A stretch of DNA of 64,000 nucleotides from the NCBI RefSeq assembly GCF_051201625.1, contig NZ_CP179203.1, positions 3,782,001 through 3,846,000 on the forward strand, in the 5' to 3' direction. The DNA comes from Shimia sp051201625. Its GTDB lineage: Bacteria; Pseudomonadota; Alphaproteobacteria; Rhodobacterales; Rhodobacteraceae. Positions 36,148 to 44,554 of the stretch are shown here, piece after piece. How positions within the stretch are numbered: position 1 is the first letter of the stretch; each line of letters begins with the position of its first letter. Under the pieces are notes generated by a model, which saw only the letters and a list, made by a program, of their open reading frames with translations, was not told the DNA's origin and ran no database searches. Both the position numbers and the translations under genes were made by a program.

Positions 36148-37164
36148 TCACCTATTGTCTCGAAAACTCCCAGATGCAAATTGCGCCGCTAGCCGCTCTT
36201 TGCGCATAGCAAGCGGCGTGGTACCGAAAAAGCTTTTATACAGCCCGCTAAACCCAGCTCCAAACCCACATGCCAGCCCGACTTCCCGAACACTCAACGT
36301 TGTATTGAGCAAAAGGTTGTTGGCCTTTGCCAACCGCAAGGCACGATAATAAGTATTTGGCGTTGCATTCAGATAGCTCCGGAATTTTCGTTCCAGCGAT
36401 CGGCTGGAGATGCCGAGCAATCGGACCAATTCTCGGATCGGCAACGGATCGTCAATGTTCGAGCTCATCAACTCGATACAATGATCAAGCTCTGCGTCGC
36501 CGGTATTTGAACCCCGTGCACCGCTGAATGGCTGTTGGGTTGAGAAATCCCGGATACGTTCATGCAGCAATATATCAGACACCGTCATCTGCGTTGCCGA
36601 AGACACATGACGCCGGATTAGGGATAAGGTTATATCAACTGTCGCTTCCATCCCAGCACAGGTCACAATTCGTCCATCTTCCACCGCTAACGCCGTCTCT
36701 GCATCGAAAACGCCACGCCGTTCCCGCAAAAGAGCACTGTTTTCCCAATGCGTAGTCAGCATCTGGTGCTGCGCCCCGTATTCAGTGATGTAACGGCTCG
36801 CCGCTTCCGCCAGTAAAAACACCTTTACACCTCTGAACGTATATTTCCGTAATACCGATCCCACCGACAACTTTGGGTTATCTGGATCGGAATTTCCCAA
36901 CACGAACAAATAGTCGGATGTGACCCTAGCTGGAATTTTCTCAGTTTTTACCTGCGCTCCAGTTCGACTTCGTACATTCCCACCACTCAAAGACCGGTAG
37001 GTCCACCCAAACACGGGGCGCACGCTAACTCGATTAGCGATCATCAGTACATCAACAATCCCAGCCAGTTCAGTTAGGACAAAATCATCGGCCAGTAAAA
37101 TATCAAACCAGCACACTTTTGTCGTCGCTGTACTGTCCTGCCCAGTCGTCTGACAATTCGTCAC
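36148..37164 (-). CDS. GlxA family (AraC-type) transcriptional regulator, GbdR-like
   Basis: A 338-residue regulator with an N-terminal DJ-1/PfpI (class I glutamine amidotransferase-like) sensor domain and a C-terminal AraC helix-turn-helix pair (IRELVRLLGISSRSLERKFR, VREVGLACGFGAGFSGLYKS). GbdR, CdhR and SouR of Pseudomonas have this architecture and activate betaine, dimethylglycine, carnitine or sarcosine catabolism, so its place between two methylglycine dehydrogenase genes suggests the same role. The start is GTG at 37164, directly abutting the stop of the homocysteine methyltransferase gene. The ligand is inferred, not shown. Confidence 0.88.
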   Translation of the reverse strand: MTNCQTTGQDSTATTKVCWFDILLADDFVLTELAGIVDVLMIANRVSVRPVFGWTYRSLSGGNVRSRTGAQVKTEKIPARVTSDYLFVLGNSDPDNPKLSVGSVLRKYTFRGVKVFLLAEAASRYITEYGAQHQMLTTHWENSALLRERRGVFDAETALAVEDGRIVTCAGMEATVDITLSLIRRHVSSATQMTVSDILLHERIRDFSTQQPFSGARGSNTGDAELDHCIELMSSNIDDPLPIRELVRLLGISSRSLERKFRSYLNATPNTYYRALRLAKANNLLLNTTLSVREVGLACGFGAGFSGLYKSFFGTTPLAMRKERLAAQFASGSFRDNR

Positions 37165-38061
37165 TTAAATCACCGTGTGGCCGGCCGCACGCAAACGCCG
37201 GTACAATTCCGCAATATGTCCCGGTCCAACTTCACAGCACCCGCCAACGATTGTAGCGCCCTGCGCCACCCAGCTCATCGCGTGATCCGCATATATTTCA
37301 GGACCCAGATCGCTCCTTTGATCCAACGCATCAACCGTTGGTGCAACTTCGAGGAACCCTTCCGAGATACGTGTGAACCCGTTGGCATATGCACCGAACG
37401 GTCGACCTAGGGGCTTGAGCATAGCCAGCGCTGCCGGGATTACCTCAGGACGCGAACAGTTGATCAACACGGCCTGCGGCGCAAATCTGTCCACCACATT
37501 ACGGATATCAGTCAGCGGCTCACCCGACCTCAGGCGCGTGCCATCATCGTCATCTACAGAAAGTGCCAGCCAAACAGGCTTGTCAAAGCCCTCAGTTCCA
37601 GAAAGCGCTCCTTCGGCCTCCAGCACGGAAGATACAGTCTCCAGAATGATGAGATCAACCGAGCCTGCCATCATTGAAACCAACGCGCCAAATTGCTTGC
37701 GCGCCGTATCAACTGAAGGCTGAAGGTCGGGGCGGTACGACGCCAGAAGCGGCCCCATTACGCCAGCGACACGGCCATTCCCATTTTTATCCCGCGCGGC
37801 GCACGCTTGCCGCAGAGCAATTTTGACCAACCGCTCGAGTTCATTTTCCAAACCCACTCTTTCAAGTCGATTGAGGTGCAATGCATAGGTATTTGCCGAG
37901 GCAACTGTGGCACCCGATCGATAGTACGCGTCATGAACCTCTCGCACAATGTGTGGGTGATCTATCATCACCTGTGTTGACCATAATGGGGTGGCTCGGT
38001 CACCAGACCGTTTTACCAGTTCCTGTCCGATCGAACCATCCAACAAAGTAATTTCTGTCAT
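37165..38061 (-). CDS. Homocysteine S-methyltransferase family protein
   Basis: A 298-residue zinc-dependent methyltransferase (Pfam S-methyl_trans). The zinc ligands are Cys202 (INCSRPEV), Cys275 and Cys276 (GGCCEVG). Other family marks are LLDGSIGQELVKRSG at the N-terminus and GATVASANTYALHLNR. Members move a methyl group from S-methylmethionine, betaine or another methyl donor to homocysteine, forming methionine. Given the adjacent dimethylglycine and sarcosine dehydrogenases, betaine is an attractive donor because it would yield dimethylglycine, but the sequence does not decide. An AGGAG site lies about 8 nt before the ATG. Confidence 0.9.
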   Translation of the reverse strand: MTEITLLDGSIGQELVKRSGDRATPLWSTQVMIDHPHIVREVHDAYYRSGATVASANTYALHLNRLERVGLENELERLVKIALRQACAARDKNGNGRVAGVMGPLLASYRPDLQPSVDTARKQFGALVSMMAGSVDLIILETVSSVLEAEGALSGTEGFDKPVWLALSVDDDDGTRLRSGEPLTDIRNVVDRFAPQAVLINCSRPEVIPAALAMLKPLGRPFGAYANGFTRISEGFLEVAPTVDALDQRSDLGPEIYADHAMSWVAQGATIVGGCCEVGPGHIAELYRRLRAAGHTVI

Positions 38062-38072
38062 GCCTCGATCTC

Positions 38073-39122
38073 CTACGGGATCAGAACCAGTTTTCCAGGC
38101 AAAGTCTTCGACATAAAATCTTCCTGTGCCCGCCCGATGCTATCTAGCGAGTAGACCCTAGATATCAAGGGACGGATCGTGCCTAAGTTCAGCAGGTCCA
38201 CAAACTTTGCAAAGACATTGCGAGGGGAAAACGAACACCCATGCAATGTGATATCGCGCAGGTATATCTCTCGCAGGTCCGCCTTAACTATCGGCCCCGC
38301 AATCGCACCTGAAACAGCGTAGTTCCCGCCAGGTTTTATTGCGCGAATTATGTCTGGCCAAAGCTGTCCACCAACAACGTCAATCACCGCATCATACAAC
38401 TCAATGTGAGGGGTTTCGCCACGGGAAATCACGTCGCTGGCACCCATTTTTCGCACAACATCCGCCTTGGTTGAAGAGGCCTGCCCAGTCACCACAGCAC
38501 CCAAATAGACGGCCAACTGAACAGCCGCCAGACCGACACCGCCCGACGCGCCGGTGACTAGCACTCTGTCGCCAAAGGTGACACCAGAACGCATCAATAG
38601 GTTCCACGCCGTCCCATAGGCACAGGGCATGGCCGCAACCTCCACATCGCTCAAAGGCGAGATACTTACGTCGAAGATTTCTGTTGCTTCTAATAAACAA
38701 TACTGAGCAAAGGCCCCATCAATCTCAGACCCCAATGCGATGAAGGATACCTTGTTGTCCTCAGTAGGCCGCGGGATATTGATCTGGCTGGTGACCCGCG
38801 TGCCAGCAGACCAACTCACGCCATCACCAACGGCTACGATCGTTCCGCATAGATCACCCCCCTGAATGCGCGGAAATTGTAGTGCTCCGTCCCATCCGCC
38901 GACATCCACGGTCCCAGCAACGTCTGCGGTTGCGCTGATCACATCCGAGGAATACCACCCTACACGCGTGTTGATGTCGGTATTGTTTACCCCGGCAGCA
39001 TGTACCCGCACTAGAACCTGACCGGGACCCACATCTGGAACTGGCACGTCGTCGCGAAACTGTAATTTCTCTGGTCCACCATGCCCTGTTAGAACAACAG
39101 CTCTCATAGTTTTGGGGATCAT
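38073..39122 (-). CDS. Medium-chain dehydrogenase/reductase, quinone oxidoreductase-like
   Basis: A 349-residue MDR-superfamily protein. It has a GroES-like N-terminal domain (MRAVVLTGHGGPEKLQFRDD) and a Rossmann domain with the NADPH motif LVTGASGGVGLAAVQLA. The position of the catalytic zinc cysteine in alcohol dehydrogenases is Asn here (AAGVNNTDIN), so it fits the zinc-independent quinone-oxidoreductase/zeta-crystallin group. The ATG at 39122 has an AGGAGAGG site; the longer frame to 39179 does not. It lies within the methylglycine cluster, between the two dehydrogenase genes, but its substrate there is unknown. Confidence 0.88.
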   Translation of the reverse strand: MIPKTMRAVVLTGHGGPEKLQFRDDVPVPDVGPGQVLVRVHAAGVNNTDINTRVGWYSSDVISATADVAGTVDVGGWDGALQFPRIQGGDLCGTIVAVGDGVSWSAGTRVTSQINIPRPTEDNKVSFIALGSEIDGAFAQYCLLEATEIFDVSISPLSDVEVAAMPCAYGTAWNLLMRSGVTFGDRVLVTGASGGVGLAAVQLAVYLGAVVTGQASSTKADVVRKMGASDVISRGETPHIELYDAVIDVVGGQLWPDIIRAIKPGGNYAVSGAIAGPIVKADLREIYLRDITLHGCSFSPRNVFAKFVDLLNLGTIRPLISRVYSLDSIGRAQEDFMSKTLPGKLVLIP

Positions 39123-39191
39123 CGTTTCACCCTCTCCTAATTCGCGGCTTTCAAAGACCAAACAACTTCGCTCAATCAATCTGACCGGACC

Positions 39192-41639
39192 TCAGGCCCG
39201 TAACCTTTCGTTTGTCGGATCCCACAATGGCTGATCCGCCTGGATAATTGCATCGAACTTCTTACCAAAAATTTCGACCGCTAGTTTGGTACCTGGTACT
39301 GCCAGGTCCGCCCGCACCATTCCCAGAGCAATTGATGCATTTACCCTGTACCCCCAGCCCCCAGACGTTGTTTCGCCTACAATCTCATCACTGTGCCAGA
39401 TACAGGACATATACGGCGCATCCGCTGCACCAGCATCCACCAACAATGTCACAAACGCCTTTTTGACACCCGCTTGCAATTCGGTTTGGATCGCTGCCTT
39501 GCCTGGATAATTTTGAGGTTTGTCTAGTTTGACAAAGCGGCTTAACCCGCCCTCAAGCATAGAATAGTCGGTGCTTAAATCACCCTTCCATGCCCGATAT
39601 CCTTTTTCGAGACGTAGGCTGTTCAATGCATACATGCCGAATGGCTTTGCTCCAGCATCAAGCACGGCGTCGTAAATCGCAGGCATGTACTCGTTCAACG
39701 CGTGCACTTCCCAGCCTAATTCACCAGCAAACGAGACCCTAACAAGATGAGCTGGCCAGCCTGCAATACTGGCTGACTGATGCGTCAACCAGCCAAGGCT
39801 TAGATCTGCATCAGTCAGGTTCGATAACAATCTACGAGCGTTTGGACCCGTCACGATAAGCGTATCACGCGAGGTGGTCATATCTTCAACAGTCACGTCT
39901 GCCGGCAACGCATTTACAAGGATATCGCGGTCATGCCATTGCGCAGTTGCCGCAGTTATCATCATGAACACGTCTTCCTCCAGTCGCATGCATGACATCT
40001 CAGTCAGAATCCGTCCACGATTGTCCGAAATATAAACAAGGTTTATCCGCCCCACCTTGGGCAAGCCACCGGTCACCAACCCGCGCAGGGCCTCCGCAGC
40101 ACCGCAGCCACGCAACATAAAACGCGAAAATCCCGGTAGATCCAGAACACCTACATTGTCACGGACTGCTTCGCACTCCTCTTGGACACGCTGTTCCCAA
40201 GGACCCGAACGATCCCAGGTGTGGGTCGACTTATGGGAAGTATCATCACCCGGATGGGCAAACCAATTCACCCGTTCCCACCCGTTGTAAGCTCCAAAGC
40301 TTGCTCCAAGCGCAAGAAGTGTATCATGCACAGGTGACAGCTTCTTATCCCTAGCGGCGGGCCATTCGTGATGAGGGAAGTGCATCGCATATTCATTACC
40401 ATAAACTTCCATACCCTTCTGATTGCAATAATCTTGATCTGTGTAATCTGTATAACGGCGCGGATCGACGGCCCACATATCCCATTCTGTGCCACCATCG
40501 ACGATCCACTCTGCGAGTACTTTTCCAGCACCGCCACCCTGAGCAATTCCGAATGTGAATACACAGTTCTCAAAAGCGTTTTTGACACCAGGCATTGGCC
40601 CAATCAGCGGCAATCCGTCTGGCGCATAAGGAATCGGCCCATTGATGACACTGGAGACACCGGTGGTCTGCATGAGCGGAACTCGTTCCATCGCATCAGT
40701 TACGATATCTTCAATCCGGTCAATGTCTTCCTGCCAAAGTTGAAACGAAAAGTCTTCAGGCATTGGGTCATCTTTGCTCATCCAGTGGCCACGGCAATTC
40801 GGCTCGTAAGGCCCCAAATTATAGCCACCTTTTTCTTGTCTAAGATAATAACTGACATCCACATCACGGATCAGGGGAAGTTTGCTACCATGCTCCTTTG
40901 TCCACGCCTCCACTTCGGGGATCTGTTCTGTCAGCAGATACTGGTGGCTCATCACCATCATGGGTACGGTGCGACCACCATATGGCTTGAACCACTCGCC
41001 AACGCGCCGTGCATAGTAACCAGCGGCGTTAACCACATATTCACAGGCGATATCACCCTTTTCGGTGTGCACAACCCAGCTGTCATCATCCTGCTGCGTC
41101 ACGCCCACCGCTGGGGTAAAGCGCAAAATTCGAGCTCCCATGTCTCGCGCGCCTTTTGCCAGCGCTTGTGTCAGTTGGGCCGGGTCAATATCACCATCTG
41201 TCGGATCATAAAGAATACCCTCAAGATCATGTGTTTCAAGGAAAGGGTAACGTGCTTTTGCCTCTTGTGGCGTCCAAATTTCCATCGGGATACCCTGGTA
41301 GCGCCCCATCGACATGGCCCGTTCAAATTCCTGCATTCGCTCTTTACTGTGTGCCAGGCGGATCGATCCCGACTGGTGGTAGTTCATCGGGTAATCAACC
41401 TCATTTGCGAGGCCAGCGTAGAGCTCTGTCGAATACCGCTGCATGTTCATTATTGCCCAACTTGTTGAAAACGTTGGCACATTTCCAGCCGCATGCCAGG
41501 TGGACCCTGCGGTCAATTCATTCTTTTCAAGTAGAACACAATCGGTCCAACCTTTCTTGGCCAAATGATACAGTGACGATGTTCCGACGACACCGCCACC
41601 AATGACAACCACGCGTGTTTTGGTTGGAAAATCAGACAT
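39192..41639 (-). CDS. Dimethylglycine dehydrogenase-like FAD-GcvT fusion
   Basis: An 815-residue enzyme aligning along its full length with mitochondrial dimethylglycine dehydrogenase as I remember it. It has VVVIGGGVVGTSSLYHLAKK, the flavin-linking AGSTWHAAG, YYLRQEKGGYNLGPYE and VINGPIPYAPDGLPLIGP. The C-terminal GcvT domain has VTGPNARRLLSNL, FAGELGWEVHALNE and LNSLRLEKGYRAWKGDL, for methyl transfer to tetrahydrofolate. It probably converts dimethylglycine to sarcosine. An AAGGA site precedes the ATG. The second fusion at 33628 may take the next step. Electron acceptor genes (etf) are not nearby. Confidence 0.9.
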   Translation of the reverse strand: MSDFPTKTRVVVIGGGVVGTSSLYHLAKKGWTDCVLLEKNELTAGSTWHAAGNVPTFSTSWAIMNMQRYSTELYAGLANEVDYPMNYHQSGSIRLAHSKERMQEFERAMSMGRYQGIPMEIWTPQEAKARYPFLETHDLEGILYDPTDGDIDPAQLTQALAKGARDMGARILRFTPAVGVTQQDDDSWVVHTEKGDIACEYVVNAAGYYARRVGEWFKPYGGRTVPMMVMSHQYLLTEQIPEVEAWTKEHGSKLPLIRDVDVSYYLRQEKGGYNLGPYEPNCRGHWMSKDDPMPEDFSFQLWQEDIDRIEDIVTDAMERVPLMQTTGVSSVINGPIPYAPDGLPLIGPMPGVKNAFENCVFTFGIAQGGGAGKVLAEWIVDGGTEWDMWAVDPRRYTDYTDQDYCNQKGMEVYGNEYAMHFPHHEWPAARDKKLSPVHDTLLALGASFGAYNGWERVNWFAHPGDDTSHKSTHTWDRSGPWEQRVQEECEAVRDNVGVLDLPGFSRFMLRGCGAAEALRGLVTGGLPKVGRINLVYISDNRGRILTEMSCMRLEEDVFMMITAATAQWHDRDILVNALPADVTVEDMTTSRDTLIVTGPNARRLLSNLTDADLSLGWLTHQSASIAGWPAHLVRVSFAGELGWEVHALNEYMPAIYDAVLDAGAKPFGMYALNSLRLEKGYRAWKGDLSTDYSMLEGGLSRFVKLDKPQNYPGKAAIQTELQAGVKKAFVTLLVDAGAADAPYMSCIWHSDEIVGETTSGGWGYRVNASIALGMVRADLAVPGTKLAVEIFGKKFDAIIQADQPLWDPTNERLRA

Positions 41640-41842
41640 GACTCGTTCCTTTAGTCAGATTTGAGTATTACGGCCAAACCGCTAACAAAAGTAAGTTTAC
41701 AATGGGGGCCAGTGACATAAAAAAGTTGGTGACAACCAGCGGAGCGGTTGCGGTTGAGCACGAACTTCGTGAATTCATCTGGTCGGCCTTCCTAAAAAAA
41801 AACCGTGGCCTTAAACAAAAAATATCCTGCATGCTATTCTCC

Positions 41843-42415
41843 TCAATAGACCGGCGGCGCGATTACCCAGATCGCAACACAAGGTTCACTGTAGGGATTC
41901 ATCCAGTTGTAGATTTCACCACGAAACCGAAAGCTATCGCCAGCCGAAACTGTAAATCGGCGTTCACCGATACGTAAATCCAGTCGGCCAGATATGATGT
42001 ACCCAACTTCTTGCGTCGGCCTTTGGGCCGGCACTTGCATTGCTGAGTGTGGCTGAAAAGTCGAATGAACCATTTCAAAGTCATCAGTCAGATCAGGTGA
42101 GAGCAGTTCCTCCACCAACCCCTCCTCGCCTGACCCCATCGGCCGGCGCGCACCAGCCCGGACCACATAACCGATTTCCTCAGCGGGAGCCTTGGAATGG
42201 CCAAAAAGCATCGACATGGGAACACCCAAAACCTCTGCGATTTGACGCAGGTCTGAAATCGACGGTGCAGACATGTCCCGCTCTACCTGACTTAACCACC
42301 CTACCGAGCGGCCGAGCTGTTCTGACATCGCCGTCAGAGTCAGGCCCCGCGTTTTTCTCAAAGCACGAACATCAGCCCCAAGCGTCCGCAGACCATTTGG
42401 CAAATCATGCAACAT
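41843..42415 (-). CDS. XRE family regulator with C-terminal cupin sensor domain
   Basis: A 190-residue regulator. A lambda-repressor-type helix-turn-helix covers about residues 12-68 (LRKTRGLTLTAMSEQLGRSV, WLSQVERDMSAPSISDLRQI), and a single cupin_2 domain fills about residues 115-188 (EVGYIISGRLDLRIGERRFT, VSAGDSFRF). Regulators of this build (PuuR/SutR-like) commonly control amine, polyamine or amino acid catabolism. The first in-frame start codon is TTG at 42421; ATG at 42415 is preferred. Its own upstream region carries a spaced array of near-palindromes, a likely autoregulatory operator. It is the next gene upstream of the dimethylglycine dehydrogenase gene, which it may regulate. Confidence 0.9.
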   Translation of the reverse strand: MLHDLPNGLRTLGADVRALRKTRGLTLTAMSEQLGRSVGWLSQVERDMSAPSISDLRQIAEVLGVPMSMLFGHSKAPAEEIGYVVRAGARRPMGSGEEGLVEELLSPDLTDDFEMVHSTFQPHSAMQVPAQRPTQEVGYIISGRLDLRIGERRFTVSAGDSFRFRGEIYNWMNPYSEPCVAIWVIAPPVY

Positions 42416-42429
42416 ATTCAACCCGACCT

Positions 42430-42513
42430 ATGAAATTTCTTTCGATAATTTCATGGTGTCGCTGTTTAATGAAAATTTCAAGAAATTTTTCATGCTGAAC
42501 CACATGAAAATTT
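42430..42513 (-). promoter_or_regulatory. Array of TGAAAWTTTCA-type inverted repeats upstream of the XRE-cupin gene
   Basis: Site 1, ATGAAATT (42430-42437) and AATTTCAT (42447-42454), is a perfect 8-bp inverted repeat. Site 2, ATGAAAATTTC (42469-42479) and GAAATTTTTCAT (42482-42493), is nearly perfect. A third half-site ATGAAAATTT lies at 42504-42513. Starts are 39 and 35 bp apart, placed 9 to 98 nt upstream of the gene, as expected of an operator for the XRE-cupin protein. Confidence 0.6.
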
Positions 42514-42644
42514 ATCCGCTGATAACATAGGGAAAGCCTACCCCGGCCACTCCCGAAACGACGTTTTGTGAGTTCGCCGTCAATCCGGTGATAATAAATC
42601 AAACTTTGTTTCACTAACGAAGCGTATCACTCTGGGCGTGCACC

Positions 42645-43100
42645 TCAAACTTGATTGAAAACCTTCTGTAAAATCGCTTGTAACGCAGCAACGTCATTCT
42701 CAGAGAACGCATCAGGTTGATCACTGTCGATATCAAAAACACCAAGCAAGTCGCCCCCGCTATTCCAGACTGGCAAAACCAGTTCCGACCGGGTCGAAGC
42801 AGCGCAAGCAATATGATCAGGGAATGCGCCTACATCCGGTACACACTGCACCTGACCTGTGCTGGCCGCAACGCCACAGACACCGCGTGAAAATGGAATA
42901 ACAAGGCAGCCATGCCCACCCTGATATGGCCCAATTTTGAGCAATTTTGGCGCAACCACCCGATAAAACCCAGTCCAGTCGAAGCGGTGATCAGAATGAT
43001 GAACTTCGCACGCAACCGTCGCCATCAATGCAATCGGGTCGTTTTCACCTGCGGTTAAGGCAGTTAAGTTTTGATAAAGCGATATATAGTCAACTGACAT
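42645..43100 (-). CDS. msrC: Free methionine-(R)-sulfoxide reductase (GAF-domain)
   Basis: A 151-residue GAF-domain enzyme that reduces free methionine R-sulfoxide using thioredoxin. The three catalytic cysteines of the family are Cys65 (GCLVIPF), Cys75 (GVCGVAAS) and Cys99 (HIACAAS); their 10- and 24-residue spacing matches E. coli fRMsr (84, 94, 118). DWTGFYRV and FDIDSD are also conserved. The ATG at 43100 is the family start; the longer frame to 43166 is not supported. It follows the thiolase gene by 100 nt on the same strand. Confidence 0.93.
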   Translation of the reverse strand: MSVDYISLYQNLTALTAGENDPIALMATVACEVHHSDHRFDWTGFYRVVAPKLLKIGPYQGGHGCLVIPFSRGVCGVAASTGQVQCVPDVGAFPDHIACAASTRSELVLPVWNSGGDLLGVFDIDSDQPDAFSENDVAALQAILQKVFNQV

Positions 43101-43200
43101 GTCGGCCTCGTTTGGTAACTTGTGAGATTGTCTTACCTCAAAGCCGTGCAATCCAATGGATTGCAATTCGCCTATAAAGATATTCTTGGCATAGGTGAAA

Positions 43201-44373
43201 TTAGAGACATTCTATGGCAATCGCCGTGCCTTCTCCCCCACCAATACAAATGGCAGCCACACCACGTTTCAATCCGCGCTTTTCCAACGCATTTAAAAGC
43301 GTCACCATGATCCGTGAACCGGAAGCACCAATTGGATGCCCCAAGGCACAGGCACCACCGTTTACATTCACCTGATCCCGACTTAGTCCCATCTCGTGCA
43401 TGAAGGCCATCGGCACAACCGCAAAGGCCTCGTTCACCTCCCAAAGATCCACCTCGTCCTTCTGCCAGCCGATTTTGGTCAGCAGCTTCTGTGCCGCAGG
43501 CACCGGCGCTGTGGTGAAAAGCCCAGGGGCCTGTGCATGGCTTGCATGGCCTAATATCCGCGCGCGCGGCTTCAGGCCTTGCGCTGTGCAAATATCTTTG
43601 GACGCAATCACTAAGGCCGCCGCACCGTCGGAAATCGACGACGAGTTGGCTGGGGTTACAGTGCCCTTTTTCCGGAACGCCGGTTTCAGGTGTGGAATTT
43701 TATCCGGCCGTGCATTGCCAGGCTGTTCATCCTCGCTCACCTCACGCGTGCCCTTGCGGCTTTGCAGCGTGACGGTTGTGATTTCTTGGTCAAAAGCGCC
43801 ACTTTTTTGCGCCTCAAGTGCATTTGAAAGCGACTGCAATGCATACTCGTCCTGTGCCTCGCGGGTGAATCCGAAGGCATCCGCACAGTCCTCAGCAAAA
43901 GTGCCCATCAGGCGACCTGTGTCATAGGCGTCTTCCAACCCGTCCAGAAACATGTGATCGACCACAGAGTGATGACCGATCCGCGCGCCATCACGCATCT
44001 TTGGCAAAAGGTAAGGCGCGCAAGTCATGCTCTCCATACCACCAGCAATCATGAGACTGCGATCCCCGAGCGCCACAGCATCATACGCCATCATCACCGC
44101 TTTCATGCCAGAGCCACACATCTTATTGAGTGTGGTTGCTGGAATCTCGTCGCTGAGCCCACCCTTGAAACCGGCCTGTCGTGCCGGAGCCTGCCCCTGA
44201 CCAGCAGCCAGAACACACCCCATTAGGACCTCGTCCACAGTGTTGCACTTGGCACCCACCAGCGCAGCCCGGATAGCCGCACCACCTAGTTCAGCAGCGG
44301 CGACACCATCAAATGCACCTTGAAATCCACCAATTGGCGTGCGCGCTGCACCAGCGATCATCACGTCCTTCAT
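43201..44373 (-). CDS. Acetyl-CoA acetyltransferase / thiolase
   Basis: A 390-residue type II thiolase that condenses or cleaves acyl-CoAs, for example acetoacetyl-CoA. The nucleophilic cysteine is Cys86 (LNKMCGSGMKAVM), and the active-site His (CALGHPIGASG) and second Cys (AAICIGGGEG) are present near the C-terminus. The start MKDVMIAGAARTPIGG at 44373 follows a GGGAG site. No phaB or other pathway gene is adjacent, so whether it serves acetoacetate, PHA or branched-chain degradation is open. Confidence 0.93.
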   Translation of the reverse strand: MKDVMIAGAARTPIGGFQGAFDGVAAAELGGAAIRAALVGAKCNTVDEVLMGCVLAAGQGQAPARQAGFKGGLSDEIPATTLNKMCGSGMKAVMMAYDAVALGDRSLMIAGGMESMTCAPYLLPKMRDGARIGHHSVVDHMFLDGLEDAYDTGRLMGTFAEDCADAFGFTREAQDEYALQSLSNALEAQKSGAFDQEITTVTLQSRKGTREVSEDEQPGNARPDKIPHLKPAFRKKGTVTPANSSSISDGAAALVIASKDICTAQGLKPRARILGHASHAQAPGLFTTAPVPAAQKLLTKIGWQKDEVDLWEVNEAFAVVPMAFMHEMGLSRDQVNVNGGACALGHPIGASGSRIMVTLLNALEKRGLKRGVAAICIGGGEGTAIAIECL

Positions 44374-44554
44374 ACTGAATCTCCCTTTTTGGTTGGTATT
44401 CGTAGCCTTGATACACCACAAACATTACGGTGATGTTGCAGACATTCGCGCCACCATGAACAAAGTGCAAGACCCTGTCGCACTGAAGATTATGCGACCC
44501 TTGGCTTCTCGAATTTCTGCTCCTAATCTTGCACCTAAAGAATAAGGAGCCGTT

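Noticed and set aside
40368..41468. A 366-codon plus-strand frame opposite the dimethylglycine dehydrogenase gene
   Set aside because: It is a shadow of the strong codon bias of the real gene on the minus strand; composition is not protein-like.
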